Source: Carex sylvatica
Lineage: Eukaryota; Streptophyta; Magnoliopsida; Poales; Cyperaceae
Direction of reading: 5' to 3'
DNA: 64,000 bases
Assembly: GCA_964058845.1 (NCBI GenBank)
Contig: CAXKVR010000046.1
Location: forward strand, 1 to 64,000
The position numbers and the translations under genes were made by a program. The notes under the pieces are model-generated. The model made no database searches and was not told the origin of the DNA. It was given only the letters and a program-made list of their open reading frames with translations. This document shows, piece after piece, positions 1-11,363 of the stretch (the stretch's first letter is position 1; every line of letters starts with the position of its first letter).

Positions 1-786
1 GCTAGATGTAAATAAATGAAAAATTAGCTAACTAACTCTATATAGTTTAATCTTATCTGTTTTTATGTTCTTTAACTTTAACTTATCCATAATTATGGGG
101 ACATCTTGACACAATTTCCTCCTACCTGACAAGTTGATAACAGCTGCGGCAGCAGAGGGAAGTGCAGAGGAAGATGGTGATATGTCATAACCACTTACAA
201 GATTGCTTTTTTAAGCAAAACAGAGTACATCGATCGAAACAAGATAACTATAACAACTTAAAAAAGACATCCATAGAACATAAGAGATCTGGTACTTATC
301 AGGTACTGAATCCAGCAAGGTGTACCAGATGCCATTTCTGTTACTTCTTTGTCGGTTAAATTTGCAAAATAAAAAGCTGTGACTTAATTTGTGTCATTCC
401 ATCAGACAGATATTAATTATGTCATTTTTAAAACTGAAGTTGTGGCATCCATGGTGGATTATTGCATCAGTCGAGTCCAAAAAGCATTTCATGCATTCAT
501 TTTTTTATTATTCATTTATCTGTAATAAGTTCATTGGTAACTGCTAGCTTGTAATAACCCAGTTCTTCCTAAGTTTTTTTGATGTATATATCAAGGATAA
601 GTGAAGGTATACTTTTTAAACCATATTTTATCCTTGTTTGTCTTGGTAAGACAGTAAGACAAGGGCTTTTTTTTCTTTATTCTCGGGTTACCGAAATTCT
701 GTAATTCAAGTACTTTGCAAATATGCAATGTGATACGATGTGAACATTTTACCAATAATATTGTTTTCTTTTCATTAGAGCATATT
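1..786. other. Intergenic, no gene seen
   Basis: AT-rich sequence with no convincing exon, RNA gene or bounded repeat. Short open frames here lack family resemblance and splice context. Confidence 0.5.
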
Positions 787-887
787 CTTATTGTTGAAAA
801 TAACGGCTAGTTTAGGGAATTGTAAAATAATAAATTAGGAGATATAAGTTAATAGTTGTAATTAATATGTAGTTGGTAGTTGTAACG

Positions 888-1111
888 ATTCTATCATTTG
901 TAGTTCTCCATTTTTTTGTTGCTACTGTTTCGTCGGATGTTATCTTGCTTGTGTCTGCAATTACTGGTTGCTTCTCTTCACCCGTAATGAATTCTAACAT
1001 TTCTCGACCACTCAGGGCCCTAGAGGCTGCCCTTGCCCATGACACATAATTTCTGCCATTGAGCAAGTTATTGGTTAGCTTCGAGAAGTTCACTGCTTCT
1101 TCTTGAGCCAT
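888..1111 (-). pseudogene. Truncated Copia gag N-terminus
   Basis: About 74 codons open with MAQEEAVNFSKL and include NGRNYVSWARAASRAL. This is the usual start of plant Copia gag (the UBN2/DUF4219-type region, with a conserved N-Y-x-x-W). The frame runs into the inverted LTR fragment at 887 and continues only as read-through, so no nucleocapsid, protease or polymerase follows. It is not expected to make a working protein. Confidence 0.8.
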
Positions 1112-1194
1112 TTTTCTTTTTGCTGAATTTTATCGCACTTTTTGGTTTTTTGGACTTTTCGGTTTTTCGGATACCACTCAGGGCTCTGATACCA

Positions 1195-1396
1195 TGATAA
1201 ATTTGTAAGAGAGAATAAATGTAAGAAAATAATATTATTATTGCAATCTTAATTTGAGATTTACATATATCCCTATTTATAGAAGAATTCTAAAACTAGC
1301 CGTTACAACTACCAACTACATATTAATTACAACTATTAACTTATATCTCCTAATTTATTATTTTACAATTTCCTAAACTAGCCGTTATTTTCAACA
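1195..1396 (-). repeat. Copia LTR, 202 bp (5' LTR of the chimeric element)
   Basis: On the minus strand it begins TGTTGAAAATAACGG and ends TTATCA, immediately followed by the initiator-Met primer-binding site. The small size resembles compact Copia or TRIM LTRs. Confidence 0.8.
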
Positions 1397-1659
1397 CTTA
1401 TTTTCTTGTCACTTTAATTTTTTTTTTTTCAAATTTCAAATATTAATGTTGCTCAGTAAATATTTCTCCTCCCCTTGAAGTCATTGTTGGAAACGATGAA
1501 AAACAACGGGAAGAAGCATGATGTAAAAGTATTCATAGATTTGGAACAACACATGTACTTAAAAAGCAGCACAATTATCTTCCAAGAGAAAACAAAAACA
1601 ACATCAGCTTTACGAGATACAGCAGCTTCAAGTAGCCTGGTAAACATAAAATCTAATAA

Positions 1660-1929
1660 TCAAGACCAAACCCGTATACCAAGATTTTTTTGAGCAACCG
1701 CAATAAGGTTCTCTACTTCGGTTTCATCAATAAACCCGTTTCGGTTTTTGTCAGCCCAACGGGTGCTCCTAAAAGCAGTGATCCTACCAACACCTCTCTT
1801 GCGTAGTGCTTGTCTCAGCTCCTCTCGGCTTAACTGGCCGTCTTTATTTGTGTCGAGTTGCTTTAGCCACTCCTTGAATTCTTCAATGGTCATGTCACCG
1901 GTTGAGGTGCTTATTTGTTTGAGTGCCAT
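1660..1929 (-). CDS. Small two-EF-hand calcium-binding protein (89 aa)
   Basis: This is a single-exon gene. There are two canonical 12-residue EF-hand loops: DTNKDGQLSREE (about residues 26-37) and DKNRNGFIDETE (about 60-71). Each has acidic or Asn residues at positions 1, 3 and 5, Gly at 6, a hydrophobic residue at 8 and Glu at 12, so both should bind calcium. The short N-terminus has no signal peptide or membrane segment, suggesting a soluble cytosolic or nuclear sensor. The length fits the short calmodulin-like/polcalcin-size class, but the leader is not the polcalcin leader, so I do not assign a subfamily. A TATA box lies about 75 bp upstream of the ATG. The 3' side abuts the Copia derivative at 792-1396. 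The calcium-binding family call is firm; the target is unknown. Confidence 0.88.
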   Translation of the reverse strand: MALKQISTSTGDMTIEEFKEWLKQLDTNKDGQLSREELRQALRKRGVGRITAFRSTRWADKNRNGFIDETEVENLIAVAQKNLGIRVWS

Positions 1930-2002
1930 GGTGTTTTGTTTCTCTGTGGTTTTCTTTTAGAATTGTTGTAATTTGTTGCATTGGAGGTTTGCTCTTCTTC
2001 GG

Positions 2003-2011
2003 TTTTTTATA
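2003..2011 (-). promoter_or_regulatory. TATA box of the EF-hand gene
   Basis: TATAAAAAA on the minus strand, 74 bp upstream of the start codon, in a suitable place for a short leader. Confidence 0.6.
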
Positions 2012-2013
2012 GG

Positions 2014-4322
2014 CCTCATAACCAAGGTTCCCAGTTGCTTGCTTCCCTGCTTAAATTCTCGTTTCGTTTCATTCCTTTCCAGTTTCCATTCCGTTTCAGT
2101 AGAAAATCTATACGGATCAACCAGAATATAGAAGGGAATTGATAACTAGGGAGAATCAATCTTTCCATTGAATTGAGACTGGTAAAAGAGAAAAGATACC
2201 CAATAGACTACATAAATGGTCACTTTATTCCTCTTTTATCTTTTCGAAATGACAAGTGCTTGGTTATGAAGATAACCATATATAGGAGAACCAGATTATC
2301 CACTGGCTTGGAAGTGGGGTCCGGTGCTCCATTTACTGAACCGAAATCTATTGGAAATTTGGATGGTTCATGCCATACTGGACTACCGAAATGTTGCAAT
2401 ATCAGTCAGTATATATAGCATGCTGTTTTTAAGCTTCAATTAGTATGAACTCAGCAGTTAATAAGCAATTGAGGAGCAAAAGAAAACAGCAAGGCCAAGT
2501 GATGTCAACCGGTATGAATAAAAAATCTGCTGGTACATGCCAGTATATTGGCTTTGCTATGGATTCAATTCGGATCCATACAAAAAGATATATGCCAAGC
2601 ATGTTTCTTAAGATGATCGCTAAAGGAATATCGAATCACAGAAAGTTTCATAAATTATATATATTCTCTTTGATCATGATAAACATGCAAGGACTTGTGT
2701 TGACTCGAGAATCCTGAGTCAAACATGAGGTTTGAAAATAACTCTTGATCCCTATAAAATATATATAAATTGATCTAAATTAACCTTAAAAGTCAGAACC
2801 TTGTGCTAGAAGTCACTAATACAAAAGGCCTTGTATTAATATAAATCAAATTAATAAAAAAAAAAAGGCCATAAACACCCTGAAAATTAGAATAACTCGG
2901 TAGCGAGCATGTGTGAATTCCACTTCCAGTATTATTGCCATCCTTTAAGGGTGCTGCCTGCCTGCCTGGTACCTTACAAGAATCACTATGATATAAAACT
3001 TACAAGTTACAACAACAGAGAATAAAATAAAGAGATGTGCAGCTCTGTTTCAGAAAAATAAGGTTGGACTTTTATACACCTTCACATTTCATTTGTATTT
3101 GTTCATCAATACAAAAACAATACAAGCTGAGATTATACAACTCGTCTCCTGGCCTCCTGGGAGCCTATGGGCCTTTATATATAAAAGAAAAATAAATACA
3201 AATTTTATACTTTAATAACATCGCCACATACACATTGTATTGTTGTATGTGGGTTCCATTATAAACTTTGTTTGATCGGCCCATTTTGAATGAACCATTA
3301 ATTTATGGGCCTAACACTCCCACTCATCATTTCGTTCCACCAAGGAGCAGAAAATAGAATATCAATATCAAGATGACTGTTATTAGATGCTTTAATTTTG
3401 GCTCACAATGAAGACGAAGAAAAGAAAAGAAAAAATGTCCTAAATTGAATAGCAAGATTTAGAAAGGATATGGCATCATGACAAGTGATTGAATTATTGA
3501 ATTTGGAATAAAAGAGGCCCCCACTCAAAGCCGAAGGTGACTGATTGTGCTTGATATAAACCTAAACCTAAACAGTGTTTCACTAGCTAGTGCTTTAATC
3601 TGCTTTTCATCTTTCTGCTGTCATCCACATTTTGTATTTAAATTAACTATTAATTAAGTACAATAGCCTAATACCCTCAAATTAATTAGGCTTTGGAACA
3701 CAAAATCTATCCTCAGTACTTTCATAAAAGCTGACCTAGTGCACTACTCATGCATGCTTGAAAATTGAAATGCTTTCTTCAGTAAAAAAGATTATTACCT
3801 GGTTGATGCCTTCTAAGCTACTCAAAGATTAATCTAATTTTTTTTCAGGAATTACACAAGTTGCCTTCTGGAAGTGTGGTAAATTACCAACAATACTTAC
3901 TTTACATACTCAATTTTATGTGTGAGATGAAACCAACAATTAATTAATACGGACATTACTATTTTATGTTCATTTAAATTAATAAGCATACACAATTTAA
4001 ATCATAATATTACAATATCTGTATAAATTTAAAAAAAAAAAAAAAAAGTGGCCTATTCTATTCGCTACACAATGGTGCTCACTAAAGTTGCATCGAATGA
4101 ACCAATAAGCACGGCCCATAAAACATTTGCTCAATCATATTCATATCTACACAAGGAATGATAAGCTCTGTTTTTTTTTTAATCAAACAAGAAGGTCAAA
4201 AAATGTGTTTTCATTATTACGCTTAGATGGTATTTGAGAGGTTCAATTCCTTTATTTTTTTCATGATATTTTAGGAAACGTAAAATTAAGTTTGTGATAC
4301 AATATAAATGTAAAATTATATC
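2014..4322. other. Intergenic, possible LTR-like debris
   Basis: No exon seen. About 2990-3316 on the minus strand resembles a retrotransposon LTR (start TGTTAGGCCCATAAA, internal TATATAAAGG), but I found no matching target duplication. A poly(A) run lies at about 4030-4047. Confidence 0.35.
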
Positions 4323-5104
4323 TTAATATAAGAGTCCAACTATGTTACTTATATGAGGAGGGATCCAATTACATCTTTTTTGGTGACACCGAATTACACT
4401 CTCTATTTTTAAACTTTTCAAATTTCAAACAGTCAATCCAAACCGTTCAACGTGATGTATATGTTAAAATGTGCTTGCATATCAAATTTTATATTTTTTG
4501 AATTTTTTTTTACTATTGATTAAGTATTTAACAAAATTGCTATATTCAGACCATTGAATTTTTGTATCCATCTTAATAAGTAGTAAAAAAATTCAGAAAA
4601 ATATAAAATTTGATCTGTAAGCACATTTTAATATATTCATCATGTTGAACGATTTGGATCGACTGTTTGGACTTTGTAAACATAAGGTGTAATCTGGTGT
4701 TACCAAAAAAGAGTGTAATTGGATCCCTCCTCTACTTATATAAGCATATTATGACATATGCTTATAAGTTATATATTTATTTTTAGAGTTCAAATGATAA
4801 ATTCAAACTAATTTTCTTTTTTAGAGCATTGTTTATATATAAAAATTTAAATTTTTAAAAAACTTAGTATCAAGTCACGCTTCAAAAATGAAGATTTTTG
4901 TGTGTATCTTAAAATATTATTTTTTTTGAAACTTTTTCGTTTAAAAAATTCTAAAAAAATAAAAAAATACTTCAAAATATATATATATATATAATTTGAT
5001 CTCCAGGTACATTTTAATATGAAAATCAAGTTGAATAATTCATATCGACTGTTTGGACTTTGAAAATAATAATATAAGTAACGTAGCTGAAGTCCTTATA
5101 TTAA
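4323..5104. mobile_element. Outer MITE interrupted by a second MITE
   Basis: The left end (4323-4354) and the reverse complement of the right end (about 5071-5104) share TTAATATAAG and TTACTTATAT blocks, so they act as terminal inverted repeats. The left part is split by the insertion at 4355-4732. The right half carries the motif found in the other hairpin MITEs here (TTTGATCTCC, then GACTGTTTGGACTTT). I could not settle its own target duplication. Confidence 0.55.
4355..4732. mobile_element. Palindromic MITE, Mutator-like 9-bp TSD
   Basis: A 378-bp element starts GAGGAGGGATCCAATTACA and ends with its reverse complement. It is flanked by a perfect 9-bp duplication, TACTTATAT (4346-4354 and 4733-4741). 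The two arms are imperfect reverse complements over most of their length, so a transcript would fold into a long hairpin. Nine-base duplications and long TIRs are typical of Mutator-like elements. There is no coding capacity. Confidence 0.85.
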
Positions 5105-5174
5105 ATATTAAATACATATTGTTTGATTTTGATCCCGCTTAGATTCTTAGGCAGTAATTTAGTGTTGTTGGTAC

Positions 5175-5574
5175 TAGTGTTTTAAAATGCGGCCGCATGG
5201 ACCGCATATGCTTATGCAGTCGACAGTCATGTTCAGAATGTCATGCAGTCCCTCCCACGTAGTTTTGAGCATGCGGCCGCATATGCGGTCCAAATATGCG
5301 GATATGCGGATTAAAAACGTAATATGCAGTGCATGTAATTAAAAGTTCATATGCATTATGCAGAGTTTTACCATCTCATTCCAAATTATTGTATTTTTTA
5401 TATACAATAAGGCACACTTCATGTTGATTATGTAGAAATAAATTTAACTATATGAATATAAATATATATATACGTAAATTTTTATTTTATAATCTGCATT
5501 AAAATTCGCATACTGCATAAGCGGTATGCAATGATCTTCTGCATGCATGAATAATATCGTATTTTAAAACATTA
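5175..5574. mobile_element. hAT-type MITE, 400 bp
   Basis: The ends TAGTGTTTTAAAAT and ATTTTAAAACATTA are inverted repeats. They are flanked by the perfect 8-bp duplication GTTGGTAC (5167-5174 and 5575-5582), the length expected for hAT. The interior holds short palindromes such as ATGCGGCCGCAT (twice) and many GCATATGCGG-like words. No transposase. Confidence 0.85.
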
Positions 5575-5582
5575 GTTGGTAC

Positions 5583-7529
5583 CACTGCTAGTCTGCTGTA
5601 GAAAAATTGGGGCAACAATTTGGGACTAAAGTCAAATGAACACATGACATCTGACCCATTAACCCATGAAATTATGAAATCCATCATGTCATGTCATGTT
5701 AGAAAGATTTGATTTGATTTGAAAAGTGGGTTTATTAATTAGACAACCGACTTATTTGGAGGTGTCCGTTATAATATGAATATCACATGCTATTGCTTGC
5801 CTCCATAATTTGATGCTTAATTAGCTGTGTACCTATCTATAATATATAGGGATAGATAAATAGATGTTGAAACTTGAAAGCCATGTACGTACGTAATATA
5901 TATTGTTTTGCTTTAACATCTAACAATAACATCCTTCTCATCTCATCTTGTGAGTTGTGACTTGTGACTTGTGACAGAAAAAGGAGATTCTACATTGATT
6001 GTATTATCATAATTGTAGAGGATTTGAAGTCTAAAAAAGTTTGACCAGTGCCGGCCAGTATATGTTGAGACTTGAGACTGTTGAATAGATTGTAAAATAA
6101 ATCACGGAGAGAAATAATTTCTGGTTTCTGGCGCGGTGTGGCACCAGCACCAGAGTACTGAATGAGTATCCCCGTGATGCGTCGTATATTATTATTAAGT
6201 AACCGCTCGCTCTTACCTAACGGGGATGTGATTTTCTGTGCCACCCTAACGGAGTTTCTACTGTTTTGTGTTGCAGTTTCAGAGATTTGTTTGATTGAAT
6301 TCGGATCACCTCGAATCTATCAGAATTAGTGGATTCGGACCACTTTTTTTTTAATCTTGACACGAATCTTAAAGGAGATTCATACATCTTCAATAAGTAC
6401 CAAATTGAGTTAGATTTAGCTTAGATTATATATGGATCCTAATAATTGTGGGTCCCACTTTACAATATCTGAGAAGTTAAGACTAATTGTCTATTACTTT
6501 ATAGTAAAATATCGTTTGACGATATATCGAAAAAAAAATTAGAATGTGCGAACTTAAAAAAAAATACATTTCATATTGAGGTCTGATATGTATTATTTTG
6601 CAAATTAATCTTAAAATTCCCGGACTTTTAGTAGGTTGATGTTGTGAGATATTAGTTCTAGATCGACTTCTATGGGATGAGATATGTAGGCCATTATTTA
6701 TATATAAAAAATATATATATAGGAAAATTATTAGATAAGTTATGAAAATAAATGTGATATAAAAAATATGTAGTCATTTTTCTGGAAGAATATTGATGAA
6801 TCACTTGTGGAGTTGTATTATAAAAATTACAAAGGTATCGGTGTAGAATCAGTAACAGAGTCACATCGAATTAAAGATAATCAGAAATAAAAAAATGTCT
6901 ATTTCTAAATTCTGGATTTAAATATGTTACTTTTTCTAAAGAAAATTCTCCATCATCTCTCTCTCCTTCTCTTCTTGTTTATTTAAGAAGAGCAGTATAT
7001 TTGAATCTTTAAATTTTGAAAATCGAGTATGGATATATGTACAATCGAATTATTGTCTGTTTCTCGAGAAAATTTACCTACCTATGGATAACATATGCCT
7101 GGTTATTTAAATTTTTAATTGGACTTCCAGTCATACAACGGCTAGACTCGGGTAGTCACAACCTCAAATCTACTTTATTATACTATTGTATATAAATTGA
7201 ATTTGATAAAAATTGTGAAGTGTTACCTTTATAATATTTATAATCTCGATCTCTACGATCTTCTGAAATCTTCATGATTCAGCATCTCATCAATATCCGA
7301 CATTCCAAATAGCTCGTGTGAATCTTCCATTAGCTCATTTGTATCAAATCATTTTTTGTAGCTCGAGGAGATCATGTATCAGATTATCTTGTACAACTAC
7401 TACGTCAACTTGTCAAGATATATATCTCTGATTTGCTTTGACTTTCAGACATAAGTGCTAAATCTGCACACATCTCAAACAAATAAAATGTAAAATTTAA
7501 TATTTATATATTTTGCAAATTAGTCAAAC
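5583..7529. other. Intergenic, no gene seen
   Basis: AT-rich DNA without supported exons. Short open frames have no family resemblance. Confidence 0.5.
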
Positions 7530-7830
7530 AACACATAACTTGCTTACAACAACTCCTAACCATTCAACATGGTCTTCATATTCAATTGTGCATGGAGACC
7601 AAATTATATATTTTTTGGAACTTTTTTATAATTTTTTTGATATATACAAAATTATTATTTTAGAAGATTATGAATTATTCAAAAATAATGATTTTATACA
7701 ATATTTAAAAAAAATTGTAAAAGATTTTCAAAAAAATATAAATTTTGATCTCCAAACACATTTTAAAATGGTGATCATTTTGAGCATTTCGAACCACCAG
7801 ATTCTAACTTTGTAAACAGAAACAAAAATA
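7530..7830. repeat. Degenerate palindromic MITE
   Basis: The left arm (GTGCATGGAGACCAAATTA) and right arm (TTTTGATCTCCAAACACATT) are imperfect reverse complements around about 7680. The same core occurs in the elements at 4355 and 59328. Boundaries are approximate. Confidence 0.5.
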
Positions 7831-8049
7831 TAGAGCAATCACGAGCACCAAAAACAATGAAACATTTGAGTCGTCTTTCTTGATTATATCATCAAATAAT
7901 TTAATGTAATTTTCGTTCATATAATTTGAACCGTTGAAAGCTATTAACGTGACAAAATAACAATGATTTGTAATTATAATGGAGATGATTTTACCACTTT
8001 ACACAGCAATTAATTGCAAAAAAAGTTAATAGAGACACTCTTAGAAACA

Positions 8050-8254
8050 TGAGCATATATAGTGGTACTATAAGAGTTCTAGTTCAGAGATAGAAAGATA
8101 GAGAAATGAAATTGTAATTTCTTTATTCCGGTGTATCTACAATTAATTACATATAGTACATTAGTTTAATCTTGTAACTAACTTTTGTAACAAACTCTGT
8201 TAGGATAACTAGTCATCTTTGACCAGTCAAAGGCTAATTAACCATATCCTAACA
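8050..8254 (-). mobile_element. Solo Copia-type LTR, 205 bp
   Basis: On the minus strand it begins TGTTAGGATATGG and ends ATATGCTCA, so it has TG...CA ends. It is flanked by a GAAACA duplication (8044-8049 and 8255-8260). The pyrimidine-rich 3' part and AATAAAG signal fit an LTR. No primer-binding site or second LTR is adjacent, so it is a solo LTR left by recombination. Confidence 0.75.
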
Positions 8255-8689
8255 GAAACACACTCAGCTAAATCTAATTTGCTCACTCATTAACTACAAA
8301 ATTCTTAATTAGGAACTTAAGTGTCTGATTCAGAAATCAAATTCCACAAAAAAATTGAATAAATTTATTAAGATCACTACTAGTTTGCTCAAATTAAATA
8401 ATCTTACGACGCAATGATTGATTGGTACAAATACAATCCAGAAACATGAAGTGGGTCCCAGAGAGCAGTGTTAATTAGAGTGATAATATGAGGAAATTGA
8501 ACTTTGCAGGCCAGGGCAAATAGCGTCACCGACGCCCATATTATTATTTTACCTGTATCATTTCAAAAATAATTTAATTGAGACGTATTATATGACATCA
8601 GCTGAAATATTATCACTTGTTAGCTCTTTAAAATTGAGATGGAATGTCGATAATATATAATAACATATCATATTTTTGTCAAATATTAT

Positions 8690-8960
8690 CATTATCAGCT
8701 TTTTCACAAATCGCCTGTTTTTCGCTTCAGAAATCACCTCTTCTCTTCCTCGTTTTCTTTCTCTTTTTTCTGTTCTTTTCTTTTGAATTTAAGTGAATTG
8801 TGAGTGAAAATTTTCAATAGACAAAACATGTTTAAATAGCCTGTTTAAAAATAAAATCAGGACCGCCAGAAAATTGACTGTCAAGAATTCTAGGAATTCT
8901 GAGTATTTCAAAATAAAAGAACAGTGGGTATCTTTATAATTTTTATTTAATCGAGTATAT
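8690..8960. repeat. Fragment related to the TIR of the 40187-41400 element
   Basis: The order GAAATCACCTC, a TTCTCTT/CTTTCTCTTTT tract, then AAGTGAATTGTGAGTG, then a GGACCGCCA block parallels 41160-41365. Ends and TSD were not found. Confidence 0.35.
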
Positions 8961-10792
8961 TAATAAAAAAAACGGCATATAGTGTGACCAACGTCGGAAT
9001 TTTTTAAACTGTAGTATTTAAAAGATATTAATTTAACTATGACATCGATTTCAAACGTTTTGAACTTAGTCAATCTTCTAAAATATAATCACTGTTATAA
9101 CATTTCATATTATTTGAAATGTTATTATTATTAGCTTTTCACAATAAGTAAAACGCTCCTTATTCTTACAGGCTATTCTAAATACTATAATTTTCTATTC
9201 GTATTTAGCTACATTCTTATTCACTCTATTACCTTAATTTTTATCTCTCTTCAATCGGATTTGTTCTAGTCAGACCACTGCACTGCTCCAACGACTGCAT
9301 TCCAATTGAGAAAGATAGAGATACTATGCTCCGAGTATTCGAACTCCGACAATACCGCATCGTAGAGATATTAAAGTGATACACCGACAAATTGGTCCTT
9401 ATTAGTCGTCTCGTAGATCTGTACATATATAGTTTTATAATCTTCTTTTAATAAGAAACATATCATTAATTTAAAACCAATTAAGTGTGCTACTTGGCAG
9501 AGGAGAAAGCACTGGTGCAATGTAAACTTTAATTAAACATATCATCAGTTGGTGTCAATTAAATAATTAGTAATGGGCCATGGCATATTGGCATTGAATA
9601 ATTAGTTAGCATTAAAGCTTGGCCTGCTAGCAACTTAATTAGCATGCATTTAAGGATATCTGATTCATGCAACTAATTTATTAGTTGTTAATATTCTTTT
9701 TCATTTATTTATTGCTCTGTCTTTAATTAATTAATTAATATTTCATTAAGTGACAGCTCTAACATTGATTCTGATTCTCTGATAGCCGCTCTGCATCACT
9801 GACAAAACAAAACCATTTTAAATTTCTAAACTTTAAAACAATTTTTCAGAGGACCAATTAGTAAATTGCAATTTTTTATTATCCCATGTTATTATTTTGG
9901 TAAACATTTTTTTGGCAATCTCCTGAGAAAAAGGAGTTCCATAAGTTACCGTTGGAACCACTTTCTCTTTTTTCACACCATCAGTAAAAAGTACCCACCA
10001 GCAAACCACTTTTCCAAACTAGAAAAAGGTTTTCAAATTAACAAGATAAAAAAAAAAAAAAAAAAAAGCGAACTGCGAAGCTCCAGAAAATAAAATATAA
10101 AAAACTTGACGCACACGTGGCGGTCTGAAGGGTACTGGAGCGGGGCGCACATGATCAGAGGCAACAATTAAGCGCATATTCTAAAAAAAAACAATTAAGC
10201 GCATGCCACCGACACGTGTCACTGAAGCAACCGCTTCTTCTACGCCTCGAGCCGTTTTGTAACCGCTTCCCCCATGTGCAATGGTCAACTGCTCTGTATA
10301 CAACTATACATTGTGGAACCCAGCTGGAGTGCTGGACCATGCCTTGTTGCTAGGCCCACTTCCTCGGTTCTTTCTTCAGCGTTCTTTTATTTCCCTGGAC
10401 ATGTTTTTTATATGGACCGGGGGTGGTTATATTTGTTCTTTCTTTCTTAAAGAAAATAATTCGTTGTTTTATTTGATGGAAAAGTATTTTTATGTTATTT
10501 TCTTTCTTGAAAAAGAATGACAATGATTAATTTCTACATATTATCATATTTTTTTCAAAATTACTTTTAATGTTATTTCAACTAAAATGTAAAATTATAA
10601 TTTACATACTATGAAATTAAGCAAGAGAAATAAAACGACTAAATACATAAATAAATAAAATTATCTTTTTACCAAGAAACTACGCATGCAATCATATATG
10701 ATTGTTCATAAACAATAATAAAAATGTTAAATCTACGAACACTGATTATTATTTGTAATATATAACTATATAAATAATAGTATAATATAAAC
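8961..10792. other. Intergenic; promoter-like GC patch at 10100-10360
   Basis: No exon seen. At 10100-10360 the base composition rises and G-box-like words occur (CACACGTGG, GACACGTGTC). A direct duplication of ACAATTAAGCGCAT lies near 10165 and 10191. No coding sequence follows, so this may be a relict promoter. Confidence 0.35.
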
Positions 10793-10801
10793 ACCAAAGA
10801 T

Positions 10802-10867
10802 TAGAGGTGTAAATGAGCCAGATTATCCGGCGGATATCCGCTCCGTATCCGCTCGGTTTACACCCCT
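10802..10867. mobile_element. 66-bp miniature element with 9-bp TSD
   Basis: The ends TAGAGGTGTAAA and TTTACACCCCT are inverted. The flanks are a perfect 9-bp repeat, ACCAAAGAT (10793-10801 and 10868-10876). The interior holds CGGCGGATATCCG-like palindromic words. The TSD length suggests a Mutator-like origin. Confidence 0.7.
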
Positions 10868-11197
10868 ACCAAAGATGCATTACATTTCTACAAAGAAATA
10901 TTATGTCCGAAAAAGTTGATAAATGGTCTATAAGACCGTGCCTATCTAAGTTTATTCTATATATACTTTTTAGTGGTGTGCCGTGTGGTTAGGGGGACGC
11001 GGAAACAATGCTTTTCCTCCTTTTGTTTTTTGTTTTTGTTTTCTATATTTTGTTTTTTCTATAAAAAAAGTAATATTATCTGGTGTGAAAAATGACGAGA
11101 GACATTTAGCAACCATGGCCCAACCCAAATATAAGGTTCAATCAGAACAACCTACAAAAATTATGTGGGCCCAGTGCTTTATATGGTAGTTAGCATG

Positions 11198-11273
11198 ATT
11201 ATTATTATTATTGTTATTATTATTATTATTATTGTTGTTGTTGTTATTATTATTATTATTATTATTATTGTTA

Positions 11274-11323
<50 letters not shown>

Positions 11324-11363
11324 GTTGTTGTTATTGTTGTTATTATTATTGTTATTATTATTG
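11198..11363. repeat. (ATT)n/(GTT)n microsatellite
   Basis: About 166 bp of interrupted ATT/GTT trinucleotides. They open long homopolymer frames (Asn, Leu, Ile) in several frames that are not genes. Confidence 0.95.

Larger units (their letters stand above)
792..1396 (-). mobile_element. Chimeric Ty1/Copia derivative with inverted LTR ends
   Basis: This is a 605-bp unit flanked by a perfect 5-bp duplication, CTTAT, at 787-791 and 1397-1401. Read on the minus strand it has a complete short LTR (1396 to 1195), the classic Copia primer-binding site TGGTATCAGAGC (1194 to 1183) and a gag start at 1111. Instead of a polyprotein and 3' LTR, it ends in an inverted copy of the first 96 bp of the LTR (792-887). 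That copy matches 1301-1396 in reverse complement with one mismatch. Both outer ends therefore read TGTTG...CAACA, as integrase requires. The duplication implies that this rearranged molecule itself integrated. Confidence 0.85.

Noticed and set aside
2990..3316. LTR-like segment starting TGTTAGGCCCATAAA on the minus strand
   Set aside because: No matching target duplication, primer-binding site or second end could be found.
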